Assembly (NCBI GenBank): GCA_007922225.1
Contig: ML680097.1
Location: 62,001 to 126,000 of the forward strand
DNA from: Emydura subglobosa
Taxonomy: Eukaryota; Chordata; Testudines; Chelidae
Direction: 5' to 3'
Length of the DNA: 64,000 nucleotides
Positions 55,206 to 64,000 of this stretch are shown piece by piece. A program made the position numbers and the translations under genes. The notes under the pieces were generated by a model that had not been told where the DNA came from, did no database searches, and saw only the letters and a program-made list of their open reading frames with translations. Position 1 is the stretch's first letter, and every line of letters starts with the position of its first letter.

Positions 55206-58170
55206 GTAACAAGGAGCCGCCTGTAATGGTCACATTGGAGGACAGCATCTAGTTTATGAGAACGATGTGTATGGTAGCATACAATGCAAGCACTGCACTC
55301 TCAAAGTGGGGTTACAGTCAGAAAAGTGACTCAGTGGAAGCTACGCAAGTTCCATTTCACAGGCTTGAATGACACGTCTGTGACCGAGTAAAGTCTCACG
55401 TGGGATGGGGGCGAAGGTAAAACGAAAATCCCCAAGCCCTGTAAGAAGCGAGTCTTACCAGGAAGTAGGCTGAAGCGAGTTTGTAACTCAGGTTAGGGTC
55501 TGGTCCAGCTGTTTTCACTCACTGTTCGAACAGGGGAGGGAGCCCTGGCTATTAGTAGTCTTCGGCAAAGCACGCTGGGAGTCAGAGCTCTGGGTCTGGG
55601 CCCTACAAATACAGGCACTTCCTACTGGGGAGGAGGGAGTGGCAGCACCAGAGAGAAGAATAGCACCAGGCAGGGGATGCTATCTGCAGGATCCTGAGAA
55701 TAAGTTTCTCTTGCTTGAAGAAGCTTGTATTGGCTGGGTATCAAAGATGTTGGGGGCCGATATTAAATATTCCAGGGGTCTGGGCTACAGAGTGTTCTCC
55801 ACGGAGTATCCTCTTCCATCTGTCTTCCCCATCATTTTCATACTAACCTGACCCATCAGTGAGAAGCTGGAGACAGGGTCAAACAAGACTTTGTTACCAG
55901 TTTTACAACTTCTGCCAGGGAACTTTCTTCCTCCTACCAGGGAGGATATATGAGGAAGACTAGTATCCAGTTGGCTCTGCTGTAACTATGGGTCTCGCAG
56001 GGCTATCAGGAACCTGGGTGACTTGTCAGTTTCATCTGACTTAGGGAGATGGCATAAGAAGGGACCCTGTATACCCAATTGATCTAGCTGTGAAGATGTA
56101 TTAAATGAAAACACACGGTTGACTGCAAATCGCTGCAGCATGTTTTCCCCTTAAAACTCTGAATGTCTTTTGCCTGTTAAAGACAGTTTGAAAGAGACAT
56201 TCAAATAAGGAAAATGGCCTTAGAAAGAGGGGGCTAATAAATCATATGAGAAAGGAGAGGCAATTTCCCTTTAATACGTTTCTCAGGGCCTTTGCCACAG
56301 CCTGGGTGTCGGTTCTTATCTCTTGTTGCGTAAATACAGTGGAGGGCTGTGTATAGAGGTTTAAAGCGCCTCATTTTTCTTTGTCAAAATTATGGTTTTG
56401 GTGGCACATCAGCAAAGTATCTCAATGATTCAATAATGGATGAAAGCACATCCATTCCTCTGGAATGCAAAGGTGAAGTTTGAAGTCTTCTAAAATACTT
56501 TGAGATCTATGATCTATTCTAAAAGTGCTGTGGAAGAGTTAGATATTATCTCACCAAGAACAGGGATGCACCATGGGCAGCCACTGTACCAACTTACCCA
56601 GCCAATGTGCTACCTTGTTCTGGAAGGACTCTCAAGGGACTTCAGGGGTGTCTGGTCTCCATAGCCCATTCAGTGGTTGGTTCTGAGGCTCCCAAACAGG
56701 GCCAGTTGCAGTGGTGGCTTCTGGGATGTGCCTGATAGTCTACCACAAACCAGTCGAGCCCACAGACTGACTTCATGTGGCCTAAGCACCAATTTGAGAC
56801 TTCTGTGGAAACACCACACAGTCCCGAAGGAGCCAAGCCAGCTATGGAAGAACAAGCTGGATTCTGCCTCATGCATCAACAATATTGTCTGGTAAATGCC
56901 AACTGTAAAATCTTACTGGAACCAAGGGTGGATGGAGGCAGGGAGAACCCTCTTGAATGTCATCTCCTGCTGAGTGTATGCAAGCACTGGTGGTTACAGA
57001 AATGTAAATAAACTTAGTGCTGGGAATTGAGCAAACATGATCTGGGAACCCTTGAGGGACAATAAATATGGCATCTCACATTTATAATGCATCACTCTTC
57101 TTTCTGTCCTTCAGTAGCTATTTCTTTCAGCCCTACATCCCAGAGGCTACTGGTATCACAAATGACACGTTCATCACAATCATATTGACCATCACCAGGA
57201 AGCAGCTTAGATAGGCCAGTAATATTAAGTTTGTCTCCACATGCATTTCACAGCAATTCTCTCAAGCTTTCAGGATATGAATCTGACTTTGAGTTATTTT
57301 GCTATGCAGGCAGGTTTCTTTCCTTGTTGGGACATACTAACTCCTTCTCATTCTCATTAGGGGCTGTTAGGGACCTGGCTTAAGGAGAGAACAGAACCCT
57401 TTAATGTTAATGAGACCCAATCTCTATGCCCCAGGCTATGTCTGATTATGGCCTTCAGCTTGTTTGTTCTTTCTATTTATTTTTTCTCATATCTTTTGAA
57501 TACATGTTGTGGGAAAGGCACAGATTGTTCCCATCCTCCCATTGAAGTTTTCTGTGGATTTAATTTAAATGCGTAATGGTAACTGCATTATGTTCTGAGA
57601 AATCAATTCTTACACACCTGCAGAGAGTGCGCTATTTGTGCTATGGTTCTCTGATGGAATCTCATTGGGGTCCGTATGGCCGCAGCGGGGGCATATATGA
57701 CTGTCACCTGTCCCATGTGTGTTTGGCAAGTGCACTGTTTCTACGTAGTTGCTTTTCTGACAGTAACTGGATGTTGATACAGGTTCTGTCTCTTATCAGA
57801 GCTCTGCTGTAGAGCGTTAATGCAGCTTTGTAGTAGTTAAAGCGTGACGTGTGCTGCAGTCCCTGGGCTCAAGAGGGCATGCTGTGGGCATAATTTCATC
57901 TGGGATACATTTCTGTTGTGGGAGGGGGCGGGTGTGCAGGCTGTACAGTAATATTTAAGCTACTTCCCAGTCCTAACAAGAAGCATCCATTCCAAAGTTC
58001 CTTCCTCTGGCCTCCAACCCCTATGCCTCTTGGTTTTGGTGCCATTCTCCTTGCCCTTATGCTCTCTTCTAAGTAATTATCTCTTGTAACATCAGAGCTC
58101 TGTAGTTCCTTGGCAGGACTCTAGAAAGGATATCCCTGCCTGCATCATACTCAAGCCCTCTCTCTTTCAG
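55206..58170 (+). other. EVI5L intron 4 (3.0 kb)
   Basis: Donor GTAACA, acceptor 'ctctctttcag'. A short MIR/L2-like remnant is at about 56,485-56,550 ('aaaatactttgagatctat'). ORFs inside (55,639; 56,642-57,011; 57,576) lack domains. Confidence 0.7.
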
Positions 58171-58245
58171 GCTTATTCCCTAGTGGACCGTGAGGTTGGA
58201 TATTGTCAGGGCAGCGCATTCATCGTGGGATTGCTGTTGATGCAG
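58171..58245 (+). CDS. EVI5L: EVI5L exon 5, residues 189-213 (glutamine finger)
   Basis: 75 bp, phase 0. AYSLVDREVGYCQGSAFIVG contains the YxQ motif with Gln201, the second catalytic finger of TBC GAPs. Acceptor TTTCAG, donor GTTGGT (a weaker but acceptable donor). Confidence 0.95.
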
Positions 58246-59399
58246 GTTGGTGCAAGAGGAGATCATGTAGTATAAGATTATGCAGCAGCTGTGCCACCAA
58301 AGCTGCTAGCCCAAAGCTCTTCCCAGAGCAATTCATTGCTGGGGAAATGCCACAGGATCTTTAACTTCCCCCAGAGACTTGGCAGAAGGGACTTTATTCA
58401 ATGGCTCACCCGAAGGACCCGTACTGCTTACTGCACTGTCAGTGCAAATGCAAACCCTGGGAACAGTTAGTGACCTTCTGGACTGTGAATGCAGCCAACG
58501 GGAGCTGTGCTGACTCTTTTCTAGTTCTCTGCCATTTCTGGAAAGTGTCCCCTCTCGAGTGCCAGAGTGCCATTTTTAGGGAACAGGAATTTTCCACTGA
58601 CATACAAAGCTGAGCATAAAATATGGCAATCTTCCTGCATCTGTGTAACAAAGCAAAGCCTGTTTAAAACCCCACCTCCCCCTATGAAGCATACTCCTTA
58701 GAGTGTTTAAGGAAGGATTTTTGTAGACGAAAAGCTAATACTTGTTTTGTTGTTAAGCAGTGCTAGAAATGCCTCTCAAACATTTCACAGGTGAATGAGC
58801 AGACTTACGGCATCTGGCCGTGCACTTAGTTGCTTCCTCTTAGAATCAGCGAACCTCTTGGCAAAGTTTTGAACACTCCTTTGTTTCCTCATTGCCTGTT
58901 TTGACCCTTACCTCACACCAGTGATCCCTAAAACCAGGCATTAAAGGAGGGTGGGTGGAGAAAAGCCATTGGGCCTCCCTGTCACCTTTTTAGAACCTCT
59001 GTGGATCAGACTAATCTGTAAAGTGTAGCGTAAACTTATGGGATGCTATGTATAACTGACATGTAAGATCAATATAGACATACCAGGGAGAAGAGGGCCC
59101 AGTATGGCAAGGTGCTACTCTGTACATGACTGGGATTATGTTCTCCGCTGGGAATGCGTTTTATGTAAGCGCTGGCTGGCCAAGCCGTTTTCCTGTGTAA
59201 TTCTGCTGCTTCCACATGATCACTGCCCAGAAGTGTCAGGAATCAGTTAAACCGAAATGCAAAGCTTTGTTCTACATGAAGCTGTTGCACCTCTCATAAC
59301 AGAAGTGTTTGATCTATGCTGGAGCAGCGTTCTGGGTCGGTTCTGGGCTGAGCTCTGTTGAGAGACTAATGTGGGATTTGTCTCGTTTTGAACCTGCAG
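58246..59399 (+). other. EVI5L intron 5 (1.15 kb)
   Basis: Nothing recognised inside. It ends in 'ttgaacctgcag'. Confidence 0.7.
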
Positions 59400-59525
59400 A
59401 TGCCCGAGGAAGAGGCTTTCTGTGTGTTTGTGCGGCTGATGCAGGAGTACCGATTACGAGAGCTATTCAAACCCAGCATGGCCGAGCTAGGCCTCTGCAT
59501 TTACCAGTTTGAGTACATGCTGCAG
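59400..59525 (+). CDS. EVI5L: EVI5L exon 6, residues 214-255
   Basis: 126 bp, phase 0. MPEEEAFCVFVRLMQEYRLR, ELFKPSMAELGLC and YQFEYMLQ form helices of the TBC domain. Donor GTAAAT at 59,526. Confidence 0.95.
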
Positions 59526-59899
59526 GTAAATACTGTCACCTGGCTCTCCTTGCTGTAGGCCAGACACAAAGACCATGTGATCCAAAGTAGTAGCAGTTTA
59601 ACTGTGGGGAACTGGCCAGTGGTTTCTTTGTACACATCAGGGTCTGTGAATCTGGGCTGGAGAAGCCTGGCTCCTTTCCAGATTCCCCTGTGAGTGTTAG
59701 AGAAGACCAGAGCCTAAATGAACTAATTTCCCCTGGGAGCAGCTAATGGGTTCGTTCCTACAATGGCGTCCTTAGCTCTGATAGTTCAGAGCCTCCTCCG
59801 GCCAAGAGAATCCCTTATCCCAGAGGGGATGGTGGAACCCAGTTGGCTGTAATTAGCAGCAGTAGTAAAATGTCTGCTGTGTCTTTCTCGTATATTCAG

Positions 59900-60043
59900 G
59901 AGCAGCTGCCTGAGCTGAACATCCACTTCCGCTCCCAGAGCTTCCTCACCTCTATGTACTCATCGTCCTGGTTTCTCACCCTCTTCCTCACAACCTTCCC
60001 TCTGCCCGTGGCCACTCGCGTGTTTGACATCTTCATGTATGAG
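59900..60043 (+). CDS. EVI5L: EVI5L exon 7, residues 256-303
   Basis: 144 bp, phase 0. EQLPELNIHFRSQSF, then SSWFLTLFLTTFPLPVATRV and FDIFMYE, the conserved W-F-T block late in the TBC domain. Acceptor 'tatattcag', donor GTAAAG. The preceding intron of 374 bp holds nothing recognised. Confidence 0.95.
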
Positions 60044-61160
60044 GTAAAGCGCTTCAAGCCAGGGGGACTGGGGGCATGAGGGTGGGCGTGGGCACACAGG
60101 GATTTCTGATACCGAGGGGAGCAGCTGCTTTTCTCAGTGCAATGATCAAATGCACTGATGCCAGCATTAGGAGGGATTAACCGAGGACAAGATAAATCAT
60201 TTTAAAGAAAACAGCTGCATTTTCTTGAATAGAAAAACCTCATTAGAGCTTGCACGGCTGCCTTGCAAAATAAGAAGGGAGTTTCTCTGCCACACGGTGC
60301 CTAAAGTGTTTAAAAACCTGTGGCCTGATTACACTGAAAATCAGCAATGATTGGCCCTGAGGGCCCAGCAAGGGGAACAACTTAGTGGCAGGGGCCCCAT
60401 ACTGCACTTTTGACCTCCTCACAGAATCTGGCTGTATGTAGCAGAAGTATCCTTGGGCCATATGTGTAGCTAGCTCTTCTGTGTGTGTCAATTGGAGTCA
60501 TTGCTATGCTAGTGGTGGCCAAACAGCAACACATGGAGTTCTGGGCAGACAAGTCCTAGTCAGCCTTCTTGAGCCGAGGGGCCTGGCTTACTGGGCCTGC
60601 ATTCAGGATGAGGCATTTTCATATGCCCATCTTCCTCAGGTTAGTTGTTGGCCCTCCCTGAGCCTGGCAAGTTGCCTTTATGAATCACTGAGCTGGTCAG
60701 AGTTTGGGTCCCGCATGCAGTAAGCACAAATATGAGACGCAAGCTTTAACTTGTATCTGACCCTGAGGAAATTGACACAGGTTTTTCCCCCAGTGAGGTT
60801 TTTGGGTGGTTTCACTGGGAAAAGATGGACTCCTTTTCCTTTCATATTGAAGTGTGACCCTCGAGAAATTCAGGGTCTAATTCTCAGTTATGCTAAAGCC
60901 TTCTTTGTGTGGCTCTGACGCTAAGTTCCTGTGTTGTCCTTGCCCTGGCAGGATAAAGGGAGCTTACTGTCGGCCTAAATTACATTTATTTTAAGGCTCT
61001 TTTCATTGCCAGAGTGATATCGGGTCTTGCTGTAAATGTGAATCAGGCCCTGGGTGCCTTTCCCTCTGCATGTCAGAACTTAGGCACCTAACTTTAATTA
61101 CACTCTCAAATGCCGCACGAGCCTTGTCTGGGGCTCAGTCTTCTCTGTGCTTTGCCATAG
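60044..61160 (+). other. EVI5L intron 7 (1.1 kb)
   Basis: No gene or repeat recognised. The acceptor is 'tttgccatag', a TAG-type 3' splice site. Confidence 0.7.
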
Positions 61161-61250
61161 GGGCTGGAGATTGTGTTCCGTGTGGGGATGGCCCTCCTGC
61201 AGTTCAACCAGGCAGAGCTGATGCAGCTGGATATGGAGGGGATGTCACAG
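61161..61250 (+). CDS. EVI5L: EVI5L exon 8, residues 304-333
   Basis: 90 bp, phase 0. GLEIVFRVGMALLQFNQAEL and MQLDMEGMSQ, the C-terminal TBC helices. Donor GTCAGA at 61,251, a weak match to the GTRAGT consensus. Confidence 0.95.
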
Positions 61251-62725
61251 GTCAGAGCAGCTCCGCATTGCACTCAAATGGCCCTCTGGGGGGGTTTATA
61301 CTTCAGCCATGCAGTTGTATTAGAAAGAGCCCCGTAATCCTGTTGAGCTGTGATTGGCTGGCCATGCCCAGTATAACTCCCAAGGCCAGCCCACTTCCTA
61401 CTGGCTGGCCTATGCATCAGTGCAGAGTGGCCTTGAGCTCTTGTGGCGTGACCCTGCTCTGTGTAGCACTGGTGTGTTTCCAGCCGTGAAGAGTCCCATC
61501 CTGCCATGCTTCTGAAACTCAGTGGGCCACAGGTCTGAGCAATCTCTCACACCCTGCAGCCCTGTAGTTCCTTCCATTCTAGCCCAGAACTTTGTGAAAA
61601 GTGAGTTTAAGCAACTTCTGCAGGCAGTTTTTCCTTTTTCCTCGGGCACAGTTTCCAAAGTGAGATGGGAAAGAATCCTCACTCTACAGCCCGTGAAATA
61701 CAGTTGCCTGTAATGTGTCCAGTTTATCCCAGCAGTGCTACGCACAGGGTTAATTTTACAGTCCAGGCCACAGCCCTGTAACCTGTGGTTCTTGTTCTGC
61801 TCAGACTGCAAACGATGCCGTACCAACATCTTGGCTGTAAGGGACCCACTGTTGAGTCCAAGCAGCTGGTGGTGGGAAGGGCGAATAGAACAATGATATG
61901 GCAAGAAAATGCATCAGTGTGTTAAATACAATTGGGCTCTGTGAATCCAGCCCAAAGGCAGTTACAGTTCTAACTCGCTGTTCTGTCTGTGACAGTGAAG
62001 ACGGAAGGTGAAAAAACATTCAGGCCTGCTGAGGTTGCCAGAGTGATTTTTTTTTCCTTTCAGTCCTTCCGCAGCCTGGGCTCTAACTGGGCACTCAGGA
62101 TTTGGAGCTGTACGAGGCGTAACTTTCAGCTGTGCTATTGGATGTGAGATGTCCCGAGACCAGATACATGAACATCCGCTGTGTGTTCAGAGCTGGCAGT
62201 ATTAGATAGGCTCCTGCGCCTTTCTTGTGCAGGAGCTCAGATCTTGCAAGTCACGCCACCTGCCTGTGCCTGAGGTTCCCCTAATTCACCCCTCTAGTGT
62301 AAAGTGCTTTGAAGATAAGCACTATAAAAATGCCAAGAGTGGCACATTGTTCCTGCTGCCTGTCCATGATCCTGGGCCATAAATGGGGAGAGGGATGTAA
62401 TCTACCCCCCTCAGAATTTCCAGATACTGAACATACCCAAGTGCTGCTCGGGAAAAGTCCCACATTCCACAGGTGCACTTGAAACACTCAGGTCAGAAAT
62501 GCCAAATTAGCAACAAGTAAGAGACTTCTAGTGATTGCTCAAGAGGGTTGGAAATCACTAGAGCCCAGGGAACACCGGTTGCTGGGCTGTCTGCTCTGGC
62601 ATGAGAGAAGCAAGTGCTGAATTCAGAGGCTGGGAGAAGAGTTGGGGAGACTTGGTAGAATTTATTAGGATGCTCAAAAGGGGCTCAAGAGAAATGCATC
62701 CTGTCCTCTGCTCCCTTCCCCACAG
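61251..62725 (+). other. EVI5L intron 8 (1.5 kb)
   Basis: A short MIR/L2-like piece lies at about 62,285-62,340 ('taaagtgctttgaagataag'). ORFs inside have no domains. The acceptor is 'cttccccacag'. Confidence 0.7.
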
Positions 62726-62823
62726 TATTTCCAGAAAGTGATTCCTCATCAGTTTGACAGCTGCCCTGACAAGCTGATCCTGAAGGCATATCAGGTCAAA
62801 TACAACCCCAAGAAAATGAAGAG
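62726..62823 (+). CDS. EVI5L: EVI5L exon 9, residues 334-366 (partial gene end in window)
   Basis: 98 bp. YFQKVIPHQFDSCPDK, then LILKAYQVKYNPKKMK and AG of a split Arg codon. It ends the TBC domain and leads into the coiled coil, which begins with an LEKEY-type heptad in known EVI5L. Donor GTAAGT at 62,824 is the perfect consensus. Confidence 0.95.
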
Positions 62824-64000
62824 GTAAGTTCGTTCCCTCACCCTGGGAAACATATGAGACAGGCATCTGGCAGGAAAACCCCTCCCTGGTCTGTGCTGCT
62901 TTGAGGATCCTGGGCTAGTCTTAAGTGGGAGGACAGGGAATGGAATAGGAGTGCACATCACAGGGTCTTCTAGCTATTTATTAGAGCCACACAGCAAGCA
63001 GCAGTGAAAACAGAGGCGAGATGAGTGAGTGCTGTGCGGGAGGACTCACTAATGACAGGGGAATTACTGCTTCTCTGACAGCAGGTCTGATGGGCTTGTG
63101 GGAGGCCATGAGAGCTTTTCTGCACTATGGAGACAAGGCAGGCTGATGGCAGCAGAGCCATCCTGTCTTTGCGCGGAGTTGGGCGGGGCATTTTGTGTAT
63201 CTGAGGAAGTGCTTTCCCCAAGTTTCCAGCTCATGCCATGCAAGCAGGGAATACTATGACCTCCTGCCTTCTTCTCCTGGAAGATAGAGGCCTGCATTTC
63301 AAATCTCTGAAGCAGGGATAGTCATCCTGACGCTTGACAAAGGAGGAGGGTGCAGGAGATGGAAAGATAAAGATTAGGCAAAATTGGCCTATTCCAATTT
63401 TCCTCGTAGTTCAGTTAAGGGACTCGTTACTCGCTATCCCCTCCCCCCTCCAGGGATCCTACAGTGTCTTCTCTACCTTATCGTAAGTTGACTGAGTGAC
63501 TAGTGTCCTTCGATCAGGCTGGGTCTCCCCAGCCCTGACAGTAGTGAGCAGAACTGTCTCCTTCCCCAGGAGACCAGCCTGGAAGGACAGTCCCTTTGGG
63601 AGCACACAGTGCTGAGACACAGACTGTTATCCAACAGCAGAACCGCAAAACCTCGCCAAATGGTTCAATCGGCAGCAGGGGGGATCGTTTGGAGAGGCGG
63701 GTTTAAGAAGTAGAATCTCGGGCACTCATGGGCACACAAGGTTTCTATTCCTTTTGTGCTCCTGCTCGTTCCTCGCCCTGAATCCTGATCCTTGGCCTGT
63801 GGCCGCCCACTTTGCTGCTCATCAGCTGATCTGGATGTCACGTTCTGTGGGCTTGTGACTCCAACTGAGGAGCAAGCAGCAGGAGCTGAGGACTGGGGGT
63901 GACATTGGCAGGTCTTTAAGTTGCTGAGGAGCGTGTAAGACACCAGCCATGCAGCTAGGGGCCTTAAAAATACCGTACGTGGGTAGAGCAGTGCGTTTGT
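62824..64000 (+). other. EVI5L intron 9 (start)
   Basis: No further exon was recognised to the window end. ORFs on the minus strand (62,970-63,297 and 63,665-63,943) lack domains. Confidence 0.6.

Larger units (their letters stand above)
35860..64000 (+). other. EVI5L: EVI5L gene, 5' part (runs off the window)
   Basis: The spliced product begins MASPAVSPDSSSHEALS and contains ELELLAKLEEQNRLLEADSK, NGSRRNSGSSLVSSSSASS and a TBC domain from about residue 114. It matches vertebrate EVI5L rather than its paralogue EVI5: the N-terminus starts directly with MASP, and SATDMPVKNQ and EQLPELN follow the EVI5L pattern as I remember it. EVI5L is a Rab GTPase-activating protein; mammalian work links it to RAB10 and RAB23 and to control of primary cilium formation. 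The TBC dual finger is complete: Arg164 in IRRDIAR (exon 4) and Gln201 in YCQG (exon 5). Human EVI5L is near 800 residues; about 366 are encoded here. The C-terminal coiled coil lies downstream of the window. All exon borders are GT..AG and in phase. Confidence 0.95.

Noticed and set aside
59309..59512. ORF reading through the intron 5/exon 6 border
   Set aside because: It is in a different frame from the exon 6 coding frame. The exon frame continues correctly from exon 5 after the acceptor at 59,399.
35860..64000. Paralogue EVI5 instead of EVI5L
   Set aside because: EVI5 has a longer N-terminus before the LELLAKLEEQNR block and differs at several TBC positions (for example NAQSMPIKDQ where this gene has SATDMPVKNQ).
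1..64000. CRISPR arrays, bacterial operons or phage-like systems
   Set aside because: None seen. All recognisable content is vertebrate gene sequence or eukaryotic transposons.

Overview
The window is vertebrate nuclear DNA. It has spliced exons with GT..AG borders, a CpG-rich promoter and many CR1 LINEs. It also carries Penelope-like elements, Ty3/Gypsy retrotransposons, MIR-type SINEs and short palindromic DNA-transposon remnants. This repeat mix (young CR1 copies ending in ATTCTATG-type repeats, a Penelope element with a GIY-YIG domain, Mag-like and chromovirus-type Gypsy elements, 'GTCTACAC'-ended MITEs) points to a sauropsid, most likely a turtle. The species call is inference from repeat content and from one conserved gene.

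The left half (1 to about 35,200) holds no gene I can support. It is an accumulation of transposons. The main structure is a three-level nest between about 16,510 and 29,179. A plus-strand Gypsy element with a C-terminal chromodomain (Gypsy-A) is split at its integrase zinc finger by a minus-strand Mag-like Gypsy element with two 217-bp LTRs (Gypsy-B, 19,504-27,623). Gypsy-B is in turn split near the end of its integrase by a 2.8-kb CR1 LINE (about 20,135-22,963). Two further CR1 copies follow on the plus strand (29,396-30,487 and 31,008-32,786). Older CR1 fragments, LTR-like blocks, a broken Myb/SANT-like gene and several palindromic MITEs fill 1-16,500.

The right half (about 35,200-64,000) is the 5' part of EVI5L, a TBC-domain Rab GTPase-activating protein, on the plus strand. 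A promoter region with six ATTGG (inverted CCAAT) boxes and a GC box precedes a noncoding first exon ending at 36,060. A 12.2-kb first intron follows, then eight coding exons: 48,303-48,529 (start codon 48,381), 54,407-54,596, 54,981-55,205, 58,171-58,245, 59,400-59,525, 59,900-60,043, 61,161-61,250 and 62,726-62,823. All splice phases agree and give 365 complete codons plus a split codon, covering the N-terminus and essentially the whole TBC domain. The gene runs out of the window, and the C-terminal coiled coil is not here. Intron 1 carries a Penelope-like 3' end, palindromic MITEs and a 5S-rRNA-derived sequence.

I saw no CRISPR array, operon, bacterial gene or clearly undescribed system. 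The more interesting points are the nested transposons, the 5S-derived repeat, the long palindromes, the Penelope 3' tail with flanking duplications inside an LTR-like block, and the upstream ORFs of the EVI5L leader.
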